Shown: positions 39,498-48,281 of the stretch, piece by piece | Position numbering within the stretch: position 1 is the stretch's first letter | Layout: each line of letters starts with the position of its first letter | Assembly: GCA_947169975.1 (NCBI GenBank) | Contig: CAMVRT010000010.1 | Location: 26,797-90,796 of the forward strand | Direction of reading: 5' to 3' | DNA: 64,000 nt | Source of the DNA: an uncultured Oscillospiraceae bacterium | GTDB taxonomy: Bacteria; Bacillota; Clostridia; Oscillospirales; Oscillospiraceae | Program-made: the position numbers and the translations under genes | Notes under the pieces: model-generated | What the model was told of the DNA's origin: nothing | What the model saw: the letters and a program-made list of their open reading frames with translations, nothing else | Database searches by the model: none

Positions 39498-40805
39498 TCA
39501 AGCTGTCTGTTTCTTTTCCTTCTTTTCAAACCGGGCGCGGTTTTGGGCGTCGGTGGCGCCGGAGGTGATCTCGCCCGCGCGCTGCAGGGAGATCTTGGTC
39601 AGCAACGGGCCGATCAGCTCATACACCAGCACGCTGAACAGGATGATATTGCGGATCAGTGCGCCGTATTCAGCGCCCAGCGCTTGGGCGCTGACCACCA
39701 TGCCCAGAGCCACACCGGCCTGGGGGAACAGAGTAATGCCCAGATACTTGCGCACGGTATGGCTGCATTTCATCATGGTACTGCTGAGCAGCGCGCCGAA
39801 GTACTTGCCCACGCAGCGGCCCAGGATATAGACAAGGCCGATCACGATGACCAGGGGATACTTGAACACGCTGAGATCCAGCTGCGCACCGGACAGGACG
39901 AAGAACACGGCGTACAGCGGCGCCGTCCACTTGGAGGAGCGGTTCATGATATCGGTGGAAAATTCGCTCAGGTTGCAGAACATGGTGCCCAGCATCATGC
40001 AAACCAGCAGCGAGGAGAAGGAGATCTCCACACCGCCGCCCAGCGGCACGGTGACCGAGGACAGGGCGATGGTCATGATGACAAAGGCAATGGTCAGGGA
40101 CAGACGGTTGGAGTTGGAGAAGAAGATCTTCTCCAGCACCGTCAGCAAGGTGCCCATGACGGCGCCCAGAATCAGCGAGCAGACGATCTCCAGGAGCGGG
40201 TTCACGATCACGGAGACGGCGTTCAGCGTGCCGCCGTCCATGGCCTCCGCGATGCCGAAGGAGACGGCGAAGATCACCAGGCCCACCGCGTCGTCCAGCG
40301 CGACGATGGGCAGCAGCAAACTGGTAACAGGGCCTTTGGCCTTATACTGGCGCACCACCATCAGTGTGGCGGCGGGAGCCGTAGCGGCGGCAATGGCGCC
40401 CAGGGTGATGGCAACGGGCAGCGGCAGTACGTCGGGACCCACGATAAAGTGGAGGCCGATCAGCGCCGCGTCCACCAGCAGCGAGGCGATCACCGCCTGC
40501 AGGATGCCAATGACTGTGGCGGTTTTGCCCGTGTGCTTCAGCTGGGCAAGGCGGAACTCATTGCCGATATCAAAGGCGATAAAGCCCAGCGCCACATTGG
40601 AAAGCACCGTCACACGGCTCAGGTCCTCCATGGAGTCGAAGCCCAATCCGGGCACGCTGGTCGCGCCCAGGCAGAAGGGGCCCACCAGTACGCCGGCGAT
40701 CAGAAACGCCGTCACGTCGGGAAAATTGAGGCGCAGATACTTGAAGACACGGGTCATCATCAGACCGGCAAACAGCGCAAAAGCCGTTGCCAACAAAATA
40801 CGCAT
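39498..40805 (-). CDS. CPA2-type cation:proton antiporter
   Basis: A 435-residue Na+(K+)/H+ exchanger with about 12-13 membrane helices. The start is MRILLATAFALFAGLMMTRV at 40805 (AAGGAAG site); the frame remains open upstream without family sequence. ALDDAVGLVIFAVSFG (about 174-189) carries the Asp pair of the ion site, and AAATAPAATLMVV is the preceding helix. There is no C-terminal TrkA-N domain, which many CPA2 proteins have. It is likely a single-gene unit. Confidence 0.9.
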   Translation of the reverse strand: MRILLATAFALFAGLMMTRVFKYLRLNFPDVTAFLIAGVLVGPFCLGATSVPGLGFDSMEDLSRVTVLSNVALGFIAFDIGNEFRLAQLKHTGKTATVIGILQAVIASLLVDAALIGLHFIVGPDVLPLPVAITLGAIAAATAPAATLMVVRQYKAKGPVTSLLLPIVALDDAVGLVIFAVSFGIAEAMDGGTLNAVSVIVNPLLEIVCSLILGAVMGTLLTVLEKIFFSNSNRLSLTIAFVIMTIALSSVTVPLGGGVEISFSSLLVCMMLGTMFCNLSEFSTDIMNRSSKWTAPLYAVFFVLSGAQLDLSVFKYPLVIVIGLVYILGRCVGKYFGALLSSTMMKCSHTVRKYLGITLFPQAGVALGMVVSAQALGAEYGALIRNIILFSVLVYELIGPLLTKISLQRAGEITSGATDAQNRARFEKKEKKQTA

Positions 40806-40977
40806 AAAACTACTTCCTTCTTTCACGGGATATTTCCCGGGTTTCTGTTTTGTCCCAAACGAATATAGAGTATAGCACAAACCCGGGAAAACGCAAGGAG
40901 TTTGCCTGCTTTCTCCGCCCCAATTCGCCGGGCGGACGACAGGCCAAAGCCTCCGGCTCAGCGGAGGCTTCAACTGA

Positions 40978-41100
40978 TTACAGAATGGGAATCTTGATCT
41001 TCAGATCTGTCAGAGGCCAGGAGGAGCAGGGGTGGAACCAGCCCATCTCTTTATCCATCATGCGGCGTCCGTCACTGATGGGCGAGATCGATTGAAACTC
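40978..41100 (-). pseudogene. Possible coding remnant beside the MITE-like element
   Basis: A reverse-strand frame ending FQSISPISDGRRMMDKEMGW then FHPCSSWPLTDLKIKIPIL has protein-like composition but no start or ribosome site. It is cut at its 5' side by the inverted-repeat element. I cannot name the family. It may be chance. Confidence 0.25.
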
Positions 41101-41116
41101 TGCAAAAAAGGAAAAT

Positions 41117-41330
41117 GGGACTGTTTCAAAATGCAAACCACCCCCGTCATTCCCACAGAAAATGCCGCCTGTTAGGCGGCATTTTCTGTGGGAATCCGTC
41201 CTTTTCAGCAGGAAATGACGGATTGCCACGGCCCCGCTGGGGCCTCGCAAAAACTGAGTGTCCAAATCTCTGATTTGGCAACGCGAAGGATTCCTGCGGA
41301 TGACAGGAATGGCCATTTTGAAACAGTCCC
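41117..41330. mobile_element. MITE-like element with 17-bp perfect terminal inverted repeats
   Basis: GGGACTGTTTCAAAATG at 41117-41133 and its exact reverse complement at 41314-41330 bound 214 bp with no coding capacity. Inside are a large palindrome (ACAGAAAATGCCGCC/GGCGGCATTTTCTGT around 41149-41190) and a REP-like unit (41219-41250). The ends resemble insertion-sequence termini, so it could be moved by a transposase encoded elsewhere. No clear target-site duplication was seen. Confidence 0.75.
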
Positions 41331-41368
41331 TCTTTGCATCTCAATCGGTGCGGACGCCTGTCCGCCGA

Positions 41369-41554
41369 TCAATGCTTCCTGGACTCTTTTTTCAGAAGCG
41401 CCTCGATCTTCTCCCGATCCTTAGGCGCCAGCTCGTCAGTCTTGCCAGAGAAGAAATCCTCGATGACGCCCAAATGGACGCCGGTCTTGTAGTTGATCTT
41501 ATAGTTGATGAGGCCCAGTTGTTCCTTCAGCCGTCTCATTTCCTGATTGTCCAT
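41369..41554 (-). CDS. Small conserved-looking cytoplasmic protein
   Basis: A 61-residue, charged, mostly helical product: MDNQEMRRLKEQLGLINYKI, a middle IEDFFSGKTDEL and a Lys-rich end. The ATG at 41554 follows AAGGAGG at 5 nt. It is the last gene after the flavoprotein and hypA, 29 nt from the hypA stop, so it is probably co-transcribed. I do not recognise a family. Confidence 0.65.
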   Translation of the reverse strand: MDNQEMRRLKEQLGLINYKINYKTGVHLGVIEDFFSGKTDELAPKDREKIEALLKKESRKH

Positions 41555-41583
41555 ATGTTCCTCCTTATTCCGCAGCGGCGGAC

Positions 41584-41928
41584 TCACTCCACCTCAATCT
41601 GCTTGATGTTCATCTCATTTCCCTGCTGCAGCCATGTGTTGCCGCTGCCGCAGTGGGGGCAGGTCTTGCCGTACTGCACGGTGGGGTAGGTCTTCTTGCA
41701 GTTATCACACCAGGTCACTGCCGGAATGGTCTCACACAGCAGCTTCGCTCCGTCAAACAGGGGAAACTTCTTGGTGTACCAGTCCCAGTAGCTGTAGAGG
41801 TAGGATGTCACGATGCCGGAGACCTCGCCGAATTCCAGCGTCACCGAGCAGACCTTCTCCACCTTGTTCTCCTCCGCGATCTTTGTGACCTGCTTGACCA
41901 CGTAGTTTACCAGTCCGAGCTCGTGCAT
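41584..41928 (-). CDS. hypA: Hydrogenase/urease nickel metallochaperone HypA
   Basis: A 114-residue protein. MHELGL at the N terminus gives the nickel-binding MHE motif (His2). The zinc loop is WCDNCKKTYPT and KTCPHCGSGN (Cys pairs at about 74/77 and 90/93). It begins 6 nt after the flavoprotein gene stop. No [NiFe]-hydrogenase, urease or other hyp genes are in the window, so HypA is an orphan here. It may serve a hydrogenase elsewhere or have been recruited to the adjacent iron-sulfur enzyme. Confidence 0.93.
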   Translation of the reverse strand: MHELGLVNYVVKQVTKIAEENKVEKVCSVTLEFGEVSGIVTSYLYSYWDWYTKKFPLFDGAKLLCETIPAVTWCDNCKKTYPTVQYGKTCPHCGSGNTWLQQGNEMNIKQIEVE

Positions 41929-41934
41929 AGCGTC

Positions 41935-44718
41935 TTACTTGCCGGACTTGGAGGTCTTTTTCTTCAGGATCCTGATGCCCCGCTTGGCGGCGTAGGCGCC
42001 GATGGCCTTGAACTTGTCCTCGGCGGGGATCATCTTCGAATAGGCGTCGCCCATGTTGCGCACCAGATGGATGGCGTCGAACTTACACTGGACGGTGCAC
42101 ATGCCGCAGCCCAGGCACTTGTTGGCGTCCACCACGCTGCGGCCGCAGCTCAGGCACCGGGAGGCCTCGGACTTGATCTGCTCCTCGGTGAAGATCATCC
42201 GCTCATCACTCATGGTGCGCACCTTGGCCGGATCCACGCCCTTGACGGCGCGGCGGGGCTTCTTGTAGGCGTCCACGGGCAGAACCACATCGTCCTTATC
42301 CAGCGGCGTGAAGTGGCGGGTGTTGCGGTGGATGGTGAGGGACTGGCCCTCGTTGACGAACCGGTGCAGGGACACAGCGCCTTCCCGTCCGGCAGCCAGC
42401 GCGTCCACCACGAACTTCTGCCCGGTGTACACATCGCCGCCCACGAAGATGTCGGGCTCGGCGGTCTGGAGCGTCACAGGATCCGCCTTGGCGGTACCGT
42501 TGCGGTTGAATTCCACCTTGGTGCCCGAGAGCAGATCGTTCCACTGAACCTTCTGGCCGATGCAGTAGAGAACCGTCGTGCAGGTCTCTTCGGTGGTCTC
42601 GTTGTCGTCAAACCTGGGATCGAAGCGGCCCTCGGCGTTCTTTACGCTGACACACTTACGGAACTTGATGCCGGCGCACTTGCCGTTTTCGGTGAGGATC
42701 TCGGTCTGGCCCCAGCCGGCATGGATCTCCACGCCGTCGGCCTTGCAAAGCTCCTGATCCTCCTCGCCCATGGGCATTTCGTCATAGGACTCCAGGCAGT
42801 ACAGCTGCACGCTGGAAGCACCCTGGCGGATGGCGGTGCGGGCCACGTCGGCGCCGATGTTGCCGCCGCCAATGACCACCACGTTGCCGCTGAGGGGCTT
42901 GGCGGTGCCCATGTTGACCGTCTTCAGATAGTCCACGCCGGGCATGACGTTCTCGGCGTCGTCGCCGGGCACGTTCAGTCTGCCGCCGAACTGGAGACCG
43001 ACAGCCACGAAGAAGCCCTTGAAGCCCTCGTCCCGGAGCTGCTGGATGGTGACATCCTTGCCAACCTCCACGCCGCAGCGGAACTGAACGCCCATCTCCC
43101 GCAGGATGTCGATCTCCGCGTTGACCACGTCCTTCTCCAGGCGGAAGTTGGGGATGCCGGTAACCATCATGCCGCCGGGTACGGTGTCCTTCTCGAACAC
43201 CACAGGAGAATAGCCCTCGATGGCCAGGAAGTAGGCGCAGGAGAGGCCGGCAGGGCCGGAGCCGATGATGGCGATCTTCTGGTCGAAGGGCTCCCGGGTA
43301 GTGGAGCACATGGGCGGCACATAGCGGTGCTGGGCGTTGAGATCCTGGGCGGCAATGAACTGCTTGATATCGTCAATGGCCAGAGCCTCGTCCACGGTGC
43401 CGCGGGTGCACTCGTCCTCGCAGTACTTGCGGCAGATGGCGCCGCAGACCGCCGGGAAGGGATTGTCCCGCTTGATCAGCTCCAGCGCCTCGCGGTACTT
43501 GCCCTCGCTGGCCATCTTGATGTAGCCCTGGATGGAAATGTGCAGCGGGCAGGCAGCCTTGCAGGGCGCCGTGCCGTTGGGCCAGGTCTGGATGACGCCG
43601 TTCTCGTTCTTGTAGTTCCAGTTCCACTTATCCTCGCCCCAGGAGGTGTCGTCGGGCAGCTCCTGCTTGGGGTACTCGATCTCGCCGTGCTTGGTGCACA
43701 GCTTCTGGCCCAGACGGACGGCGCCGGCGGGGCAGACCTCCACGCACTTGCCGCAGGCCACGCACTTCTCCGGGTCCACCTGGGAGGTGTAGGCGGAGCG
43801 GGACATGTTGGGGGTGTTGAACAGCTGGGAGGTGCGCAGGGCGTTGCACACGCCCACGGCGCAGTTGCACAGGCCGAAGATCTTGTTCTCGCCGTCGATG
43901 TTGGTGATCTGGTGGACGTAGCCCTTCTCCTCCGCCTTGTGGAGGATCTCCATGGCCTCATCGTAGGTGATGTCGTGGCCCATGCCGGTCTCCCGGCAGT
44001 AGTCGGCAAAGTCGCCCACGCCGATGCACCAGTACTGCTCGATGTCGCCGGAGCCCTCGCCGCGGATGCGCTGCTGCTTTCGGCAGGAGCAGATACCCAC
44101 GCCGATGTGGCCCTCGTATTTCTTCAGCCAGTGGCTCAGGTGCTCGATGGGCAGGGACTCGCAGTTGGCAGGGATGGCCTGCTCCACGGGGATGACGTGC
44201 ATGCCGATGCCCGCGCCGCCGGGAGGCACCAGATGGGTGATACCGGCCAGAGGCAGATAGGTCATGCGCTCAAAGAAGTCGGCCACCTGGGGCGTCGCCG
44301 GGGAGATCTCCGGCCGCATGACCATGATCTCGGCGCTGCCGGGCACGAACATATCCAGCACCCAGCGCTTCTCGTGGTTGGGGTTCTTGCCGTCCAGATT
44401 CTCAAAGTGCCACTCCACCAGACTTGCCTGGCACAGGGCCTCCAGCACCGTGGTCAGGTGCTCGTCGTCATAGCCGCTCAGCTTTTTCAGCTGGGCAAAG
44501 GTCTTGGGCTTGCGCTTGCCCATTTTCAGGGCCAGATCCAGGCAATGGTCAGCAACCTCCTTGCCGTAGCGCCGCTCTGCGTACTGCATGCCGCAGTCGA
44601 TGCCCCAGTACTCGGGAGCGTCGGTGGACATCTTCTCCAGGCCCAACAGGATTTCCTTGCGATCTGTGATGATCTTTCCCAGCTTGAAAATCTTTTCGTC
44701 GCGGGTCATTTGCGCCAT
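41935..44718 (-). CDS. Large iron-sulfur FAD/NAD(P)-dependent oxidoreductase (GltD/NfnB-like)
   Basis: A 927-residue protein. The N-terminal ~310 residues are a less familiar Cys-containing region (GICSCRKQQR, GLCNCAVGVC). A 4Fe-4S ferredoxin motif follows (CVACGKCVEVCPAG, about 325-338), then a GltD-type FeS domain (CKAACPLHISIQGYI; CGAICRKYCEDEC). FAD binding is at IGSGPAGLSCAYFLAIEGY (about 475), NAD(P) binding at VVIGGGNIGADVARTAIRQG, and a second ferredoxin motif is at the C terminus (CLSCGRS, CLGCGMCTVQC). It transfers electrons between NAD(P)H, FAD and FeS centres. The partner is unknown. The ATG at 44718 follows GGAGGAAA. Confidence 0.88.
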   Translation of the reverse strand: MAQMTRDEKIFKLGKIITDRKEILLGLEKMSTDAPEYWGIDCGMQYAERRYGKEVADHCLDLALKMGKRKPKTFAQLKKLSGYDDEHLTTVLEALCQASLVEWHFENLDGKNPNHEKRWVLDMFVPGSAEIMVMRPEISPATPQVADFFERMTYLPLAGITHLVPPGGAGIGMHVIPVEQAIPANCESLPIEHLSHWLKKYEGHIGVGICSCRKQQRIRGEGSGDIEQYWCIGVGDFADYCRETGMGHDITYDEAMEILHKAEEKGYVHQITNIDGENKIFGLCNCAVGVCNALRTSQLFNTPNMSRSAYTSQVDPEKCVACGKCVEVCPAGAVRLGQKLCTKHGEIEYPKQELPDDTSWGEDKWNWNYKNENGVIQTWPNGTAPCKAACPLHISIQGYIKMASEGKYREALELIKRDNPFPAVCGAICRKYCEDECTRGTVDEALAIDDIKQFIAAQDLNAQHRYVPPMCSTTREPFDQKIAIIGSGPAGLSCAYFLAIEGYSPVVFEKDTVPGGMMVTGIPNFRLEKDVVNAEIDILREMGVQFRCGVEVGKDVTIQQLRDEGFKGFFVAVGLQFGGRLNVPGDDAENVMPGVDYLKTVNMGTAKPLSGNVVVIGGGNIGADVARTAIRQGASSVQLYCLESYDEMPMGEEDQELCKADGVEIHAGWGQTEILTENGKCAGIKFRKCVSVKNAEGRFDPRFDDNETTEETCTTVLYCIGQKVQWNDLLSGTKVEFNRNGTAKADPVTLQTAEPDIFVGGDVYTGQKFVVDALAAGREGAVSLHRFVNEGQSLTIHRNTRHFTPLDKDDVVLPVDAYKKPRRAVKGVDPAKVRTMSDERMIFTEEQIKSEASRCLSCGRSVVDANKCLGCGMCTVQCKFDAIHLVRNMGDAYSKMIPAEDKFKAIGAYAAKRGIRILKKKTSKSGK

Positions 44719-44901
44719 ATTGCTTTCCTCCGTTTCTGATGGGGCTCTCACCCTTTTCCGGCATTTCGGCCGGATGTTTATATAACCTCATTTTAAAAAT
44801 AACATAGGGCAGCCGCCGTGTCAAGACACGTCGGACATCGCCTGTGCCGCGCTGATTGTCGCGGCGGGATCGCCTTGCCATGAGCGAAAGCGGTAAGCCT
44901 C

Positions 44902-44932
44902 TTGACTTTTCCCATATCCTGCGGTGTATAAT
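44902..44932 (+). promoter_or_regulatory. Promoter of the DNPH1-like gene
   Basis: TTGACT at 44902-44907 and TGTATAAT (extended -10) ending at 44932, with a 19-nt spacer. Confidence 0.6.
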
Positions 44933-44967
44933 CAATGCAAGACACTAAACCGAAACGGGGGTTCTGA

Positions 44968-45390
44968 ATGAATAAAAAGGTCTATTTTGCCGGCTCCATC
45001 CGCGGCGGGCGGGTGGATGCGGCGCTGTATCAGCGCATGATTGCCTACATCCAGCGAACAGACAAGGTTCTGACGGAGCACGTGGGCCATCCGGAGCTCA
45101 ACCTGCTGGAGCAGGGGCGGGATCGGGACGGCGAAATCTACCATCAGGATACGGCGTGGCTGCAGGAGAGCGATCTGCTGATCGGCGAATGCACCTGCCC
45201 CTCTCTGGGGGTGGGATATGAGCTGGCCTATGCAGAGAAGCTGGGAAAGCCCTGTTATCTCTTCTACGACCGGCGCAAGACCCAGCTTTCCGCCATGCTG
45301 ACCGGCAATCCGTATTTCCGCATTTACCCCTATGAGGATCCCGAGGCTGTGTTCCCTATCCTTGACCGCATTCTGCGGGGGGATGAATGA
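44968..45390 (+). CDS. 2'-deoxynucleoside 5'-phosphate N-hydrolase (DNPH1/RCL)-like protein
   Basis: A 140-residue nucleoside 2-deoxyribosyltransferase-fold protein. VYFAGSIRGGRVDAALYQRM (5-24), TEHVG (about 36-40), and PSLGVGYELAYAEKLGKPC (about 77-95) with the catalytic Glu are the signatures of the RCL/DNPH1 subgroup. This enzyme cleaves dNMPs to base and deoxyribose-5-phosphate. It is a single-gene unit between its own promoter and a terminator. A general deoxyribosyltransferase is the alternative. Confidence 0.88.
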   Translation: MNKKVYFAGSIRGGRVDAALYQRMIAYIQRTDKVLTEHVGHPELNLLEQGRDRDGEIYHQDTAWLQESDLLIGECTCPSLGVGYELAYAEKLGKPCYLFYDRRKTQLSAMLTGNPYFRIYPYEDPEAVFPILDRILRGDE

Positions 45391-45416
45391 GTGGGGATAG
45401 TTATCAGGATTGTATG

Positions 45417-45447
45417 AAAAAAGCAGCCTTGCGGCTGCTTTTTTTAT
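45417..45447. terminator. Bidirectional terminator
   Basis: AAAAAAGCAGCC/GGCTGCTTTTTTT with a short loop between convergent genes. Confidence 0.9.
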
Positions 45448-45450
45448 GCG

Positions 45451-46887
45451 TCAGGCGGTCTTCTTTTTCCCCTTGAAGAAGCGGATGAACAGCATCAGCA
45501 GGGAGAAATAGACAACAATGATACCGGCGACGATGTAGCACATCAGGTCGGACCGGGCGGCCATGGTGACCAGGATCAGCAGCGGCGCGCCGAACAATAT
45601 GGCGTAGCTGGAGCCCACCACCAGATTGTTGGCTGCCGGGGTGCGGAACTCCGGATCAATCTCTCGCAGGAGCAGGATGCCGGAGCCGATGGTGCCGGTC
45701 ATCATGCCGTACATGGAGATGAGGCCCTCATGATAGTAACCGTTATAAATCCTGCGGCTGATGGTGCGCAGGTAAAACCACGTGACAACGCCGCCAGCCA
45801 CCGCCATCAGCACGAACGGCAGCCACAGTCCGGTGAGGTCCTCGGGATCGATGCAGGCGATGCCGGCCACGATCATGATGTCGAAGAAGAAGCCGGAGAG
45901 GCGGTTGAGCAGATAGTTATTCTGATAGCGGCGCTTCATGATGCCCCGCTTCTCCGCACCGCCCAGCAGCGTCTTGGTCAGCATGGCGATGGCGGAACCG
46001 ATGATGAAGTTGAAGCCCCAGAGCATGGAGTTGAGCAGCTTGGCAAGCCCCGGTGCCCATGCGGTCAGCGCGGAGGTGATGCCCAGCGTGACAAGATAGG
46101 TGACGCCGTACACTACCAGCACCATGGCGGTCTGCACCGAGAGCTTGTCGATGGAGTCGGAAACCGGGATCTCGTTTTTATCCTGAAAATAGTCCACGGT
46201 GAGCTGCTGCTCTTCCCCGGTAATGTTTCGGGAGATGTCCAGCTTTTTGTGGTTTTTCCAGTAGTTCAGCACCAGAACGCCAACGGTGCAGGCGCAGATA
46301 TAGCCCGCCGCGGCAATGGCCAGGCCGAAGCTCTGGCCGCCGGTAAAGCCATAGGTCTCGTAGGTCATGCCGATGTTGTTGGCCTGGCCGGGCCCCTGGC
46401 CGTAGCCCATGGGAAGCAGCAGTCCCGCAGCCTTGAACAGGCCGGGCTTCAGCGTCAGGGAGAGCAGGATCGTGATCACCAGTCCCACAAAGCCCTGAAT
46501 CAGATAGGATCCTACAATAGCCGCGCCGGACTTGGCGCCGGCCAGGCCGGTGCCCGCCTCTGTCTTCCTGCTGACGCGCAGGCTCATGGCAATAAAACCC
46601 AGCGCGATGCAGTGGAACACCAGAGTATCCAACAGCTCAACGTCAAAGAAATCATCGATGCCGAAGCCTTTTTGCAGCACCAGCTTCACCGCCAGCATCA
46701 GGAATCCGGCCAGCACAGACACCGGCATCAGGCTCTTGCGGATGAACGGGATCTGACGCCGGAGCAGATTGGCCAGCAGCATCAGCGCGGCAATGATGCC
46801 CAGCTGTATGATCAGATTCCACACCCCCGGCGTGGCATAGAAAATGGGCTTCATATCGGAAGCAGCGGTACAGAAGATCATCATCAT
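45451..46887 (-). CDS. Sodium:glutamate symporter, GltS/ESS family
   Basis: A 478-residue transporter with about 12-13 membrane helices. MGYGQGPGQANNIG (about 159-172) is the family re-entrant-loop motif, and the second half has GMMTGTIGSGILLLREIDPE. The start overlaps the acyltransferase stop (ATGA), with several Met codons in a row at 46887-46879. It would import glutamate or a related anion with Na+. It is longer than E. coli GltS (~401) because of a loop at about 215-245. Confidence 0.9.
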   Translation of the reverse strand: MMMIFCTAASDMKPIFYATPGVWNLIIQLGIIAALMLLANLLRRQIPFIRKSLMPVSVLAGFLMLAVKLVLQKGFGIDDFFDVELLDTLVFHCIALGFIAMSLRVSRKTEAGTGLAGAKSGAAIVGSYLIQGFVGLVITILLSLTLKPGLFKAAGLLLPMGYGQGPGQANNIGMTYETYGFTGGQSFGLAIAAAGYICACTVGVLVLNYWKNHKKLDISRNITGEEQQLTVDYFQDKNEIPVSDSIDKLSVQTAMVLVVYGVTYLVTLGITSALTAWAPGLAKLLNSMLWGFNFIIGSAIAMLTKTLLGGAEKRGIMKRRYQNNYLLNRLSGFFFDIMIVAGIACIDPEDLTGLWLPFVLMAVAGGVVTWFYLRTISRRIYNGYYHEGLISMYGMMTGTIGSGILLLREIDPEFRTPAANNLVVGSSYAILFGAPLLILVTMAARSDLMCYIVAGIIVVYFSLLMLFIRFFKGKKKTA

Positions 46888-48062
46888 TCTCTCCCCTTTT
46901 CTATCGAATAAAGCTGTTTTGCCAATAGATAAGGACGTAAAATCCCGTGCTTTGACACGATCTCATAATAGTCGCCGTTCCACCCGAACAGAAGGCGGTT
47001 GGTCTTGACCATTGCCATGTCGGAGAAATCCGGGAGCGGTATATGCTCCCCGCCTATGACCATGGCGCCGCCGGCGAGGTCCAGACAGAAGCTGATCTTT
47101 CTTTTCGTTCCGGCTGACAAATCGGTCAGTACGCCGTCTGCGGGAAACAGCTCCGCGTGTGCGGGATTCTCTGCCAATCGGGGGAATTGTTCTCTCTGCC
47201 AGACATCCCATTCACGGACGGTGGAAAACCTGCCATCGCGGAAAAAGCCCCGCTGATCCACGGTCACGCGCATGCCGCATTTCGTGCAGAAGATCGCGTC
47301 GCCCTTGGTTTGCACGCCGCCGATCTCTCCGCATTCCGGGCAGATAAACAATGCTCTTTCCAATCCCTCGGCGCGTTTGCGGGAGGCAAGGATGACGTTG
47401 TCGCGCCGCTGGGTCTCCCAGGCGTCCTCGTAGATATCTCGATTGATGGCCGCGGTGATTGCATCCGGGCTCATCTTTGCCAGCTCTTCGGGGCTGTACC
47501 GGTGAACGACCCTGCCGCGGATCCGGCCTCTTCGGGAGGAATCGGCCCAGCGGGGCATGGACAGATAGTTGCCCTCCAGCCGATAAGTGACCAGTGGGAC
47601 ACGGCTGACCTTCGCCAGCTTGCCGGTGGCGGGAAACACCGGGGCCGACACACCGTCCCAGGTGCACTCCCCCTCTGCAAACAGCACCACCGGCGCTCCA
47701 CGTTTCAGCGCACGCAGGACCGATTTCACAGTGTCCGCTGCGGAGGACGCCTTCTTTCGCGGGATGATGGAATAGTACCGGGTCAGCAGCTTCGTGACAA
47801 CCCCCATCCGCTCCAGATGCTCGCTGGCCACATAGGTCAGCGGCATGTCCTTGCTGGACAGGCCGATCAGGATCGGGTCAGCGTTGCAGGCGTGGTTGGA
47901 CACCAGCAGGAACGGCCCGTTGATGTCGATCTGATCACATGTGAAGTTGTATTTGTGCGCCATCACCGGCTTGGCGGTGATGTAAGTCAGGCGCCAGGCT
48001 CTGCGCTGAGCGGGGGTGACCGGGTCGGTCCCCGTCGCTGTATTACGCTCCCTTTTCTCCAT
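46884..48062 (-). CDS. Lysophospholipid acyltransferase (PlsC-like) with zinc ribbon tail
   Basis: A 392-residue protein. The acyltransferase motif I is NHACNAD (HX4D, His57-Asp62) and motif III-like VVLFAEGECTWDG follows at about 138-150. The N-terminal two thirds resemble 1-acyl-glycerol-3-phosphate acyltransferases. A Cys4 zinc ribbon (CPECG, CTKCG, about 276-299) and a beta-rich C-terminal domain follow, which are unusual for PlsC. The ATG at 48062 follows TGGAGA. It is translationally coupled to the gltS-type gene. Confidence 0.85.
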   Translation of the reverse strand: MEKRERNTATGTDPVTPAQRRAWRLTYITAKPVMAHKYNFTCDQIDINGPFLLVSNHACNADPILIGLSSKDMPLTYVASEHLERMGVVTKLLTRYYSIIPRKKASSAADTVKSVLRALKRGAPVVLFAEGECTWDGVSAPVFPATGKLAKVSRVPLVTYRLEGNYLSMPRWADSSRRGRIRGRVVHRYSPEELAKMSPDAITAAINRDIYEDAWETQRRDNVILASRKRAEGLERALFICPECGEIGGVQTKGDAIFCTKCGMRVTVDQRGFFRDGRFSTVREWDVWQREQFPRLAENPAHAELFPADGVLTDLSAGTKRKISFCLDLAGGAMVIGGEHIPLPDFSDMAMVKTNRLLFGWNGDYYEIVSKHGILRPYLLAKQLYSIEKGRE

Positions 48063-48157
48063 AACGTCTCCAGTCGGCAGTTTCTTTTGCTGAATTATAC
48101 CACATTCTTTTGTGGGATGAAAAGATAAATTGTCCACACAGTCCGCATAATTTTTTC

Positions 48158-48186
48158 TTGCTTTGCGCGGCAGGGCGTGGTATAGT
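48158..48186 (+). promoter_or_regulatory. Promoter of the queT transcript
   Basis: TTGCTT at 48158-48163 and TATAGT at 48181-48186 with a 17-nt spacer, just before the riboswitch-like leader. Confidence 0.65.
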
Positions 48187-48192
48187 ATGTGA

Positions 48193-48276
48193 CGCTGTCT
48201 GTCTGCTCGTTTGTGGCAGGCGGCAAATCCGTGAGTTCGAAACCATCCTCACGTAAAACAAAACTAAGGAGAAAAC
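48193..48276 (+). promoter_or_regulatory. Probable preQ1-III riboswitch
   Basis: The ~80-nt leader has a hairpin CGTGAG/CTCACG (about 48229-48253), an upstream CTGTCTGCTCG...GGCAGGCGGC stem, and an A-rich AAAACTAAGGAG in which the ribosome site could pair upstream. The QueT-type gene downstream and the Ruminococcaceae-like context match preQ1 class III. A covariance-model search is needed, because the call rests partly on context. Confidence 0.6.
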
Positions 48277-48281
48277 AGAAC

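Noticed and set aside
40940..40972. Terminator hairpin AAGCCTCCG/CGGAGGCTT
   Set aside because: The stem is good but no T-tract follows on either strand and no gene ends there; it may be part of the repeat-rich spacer.
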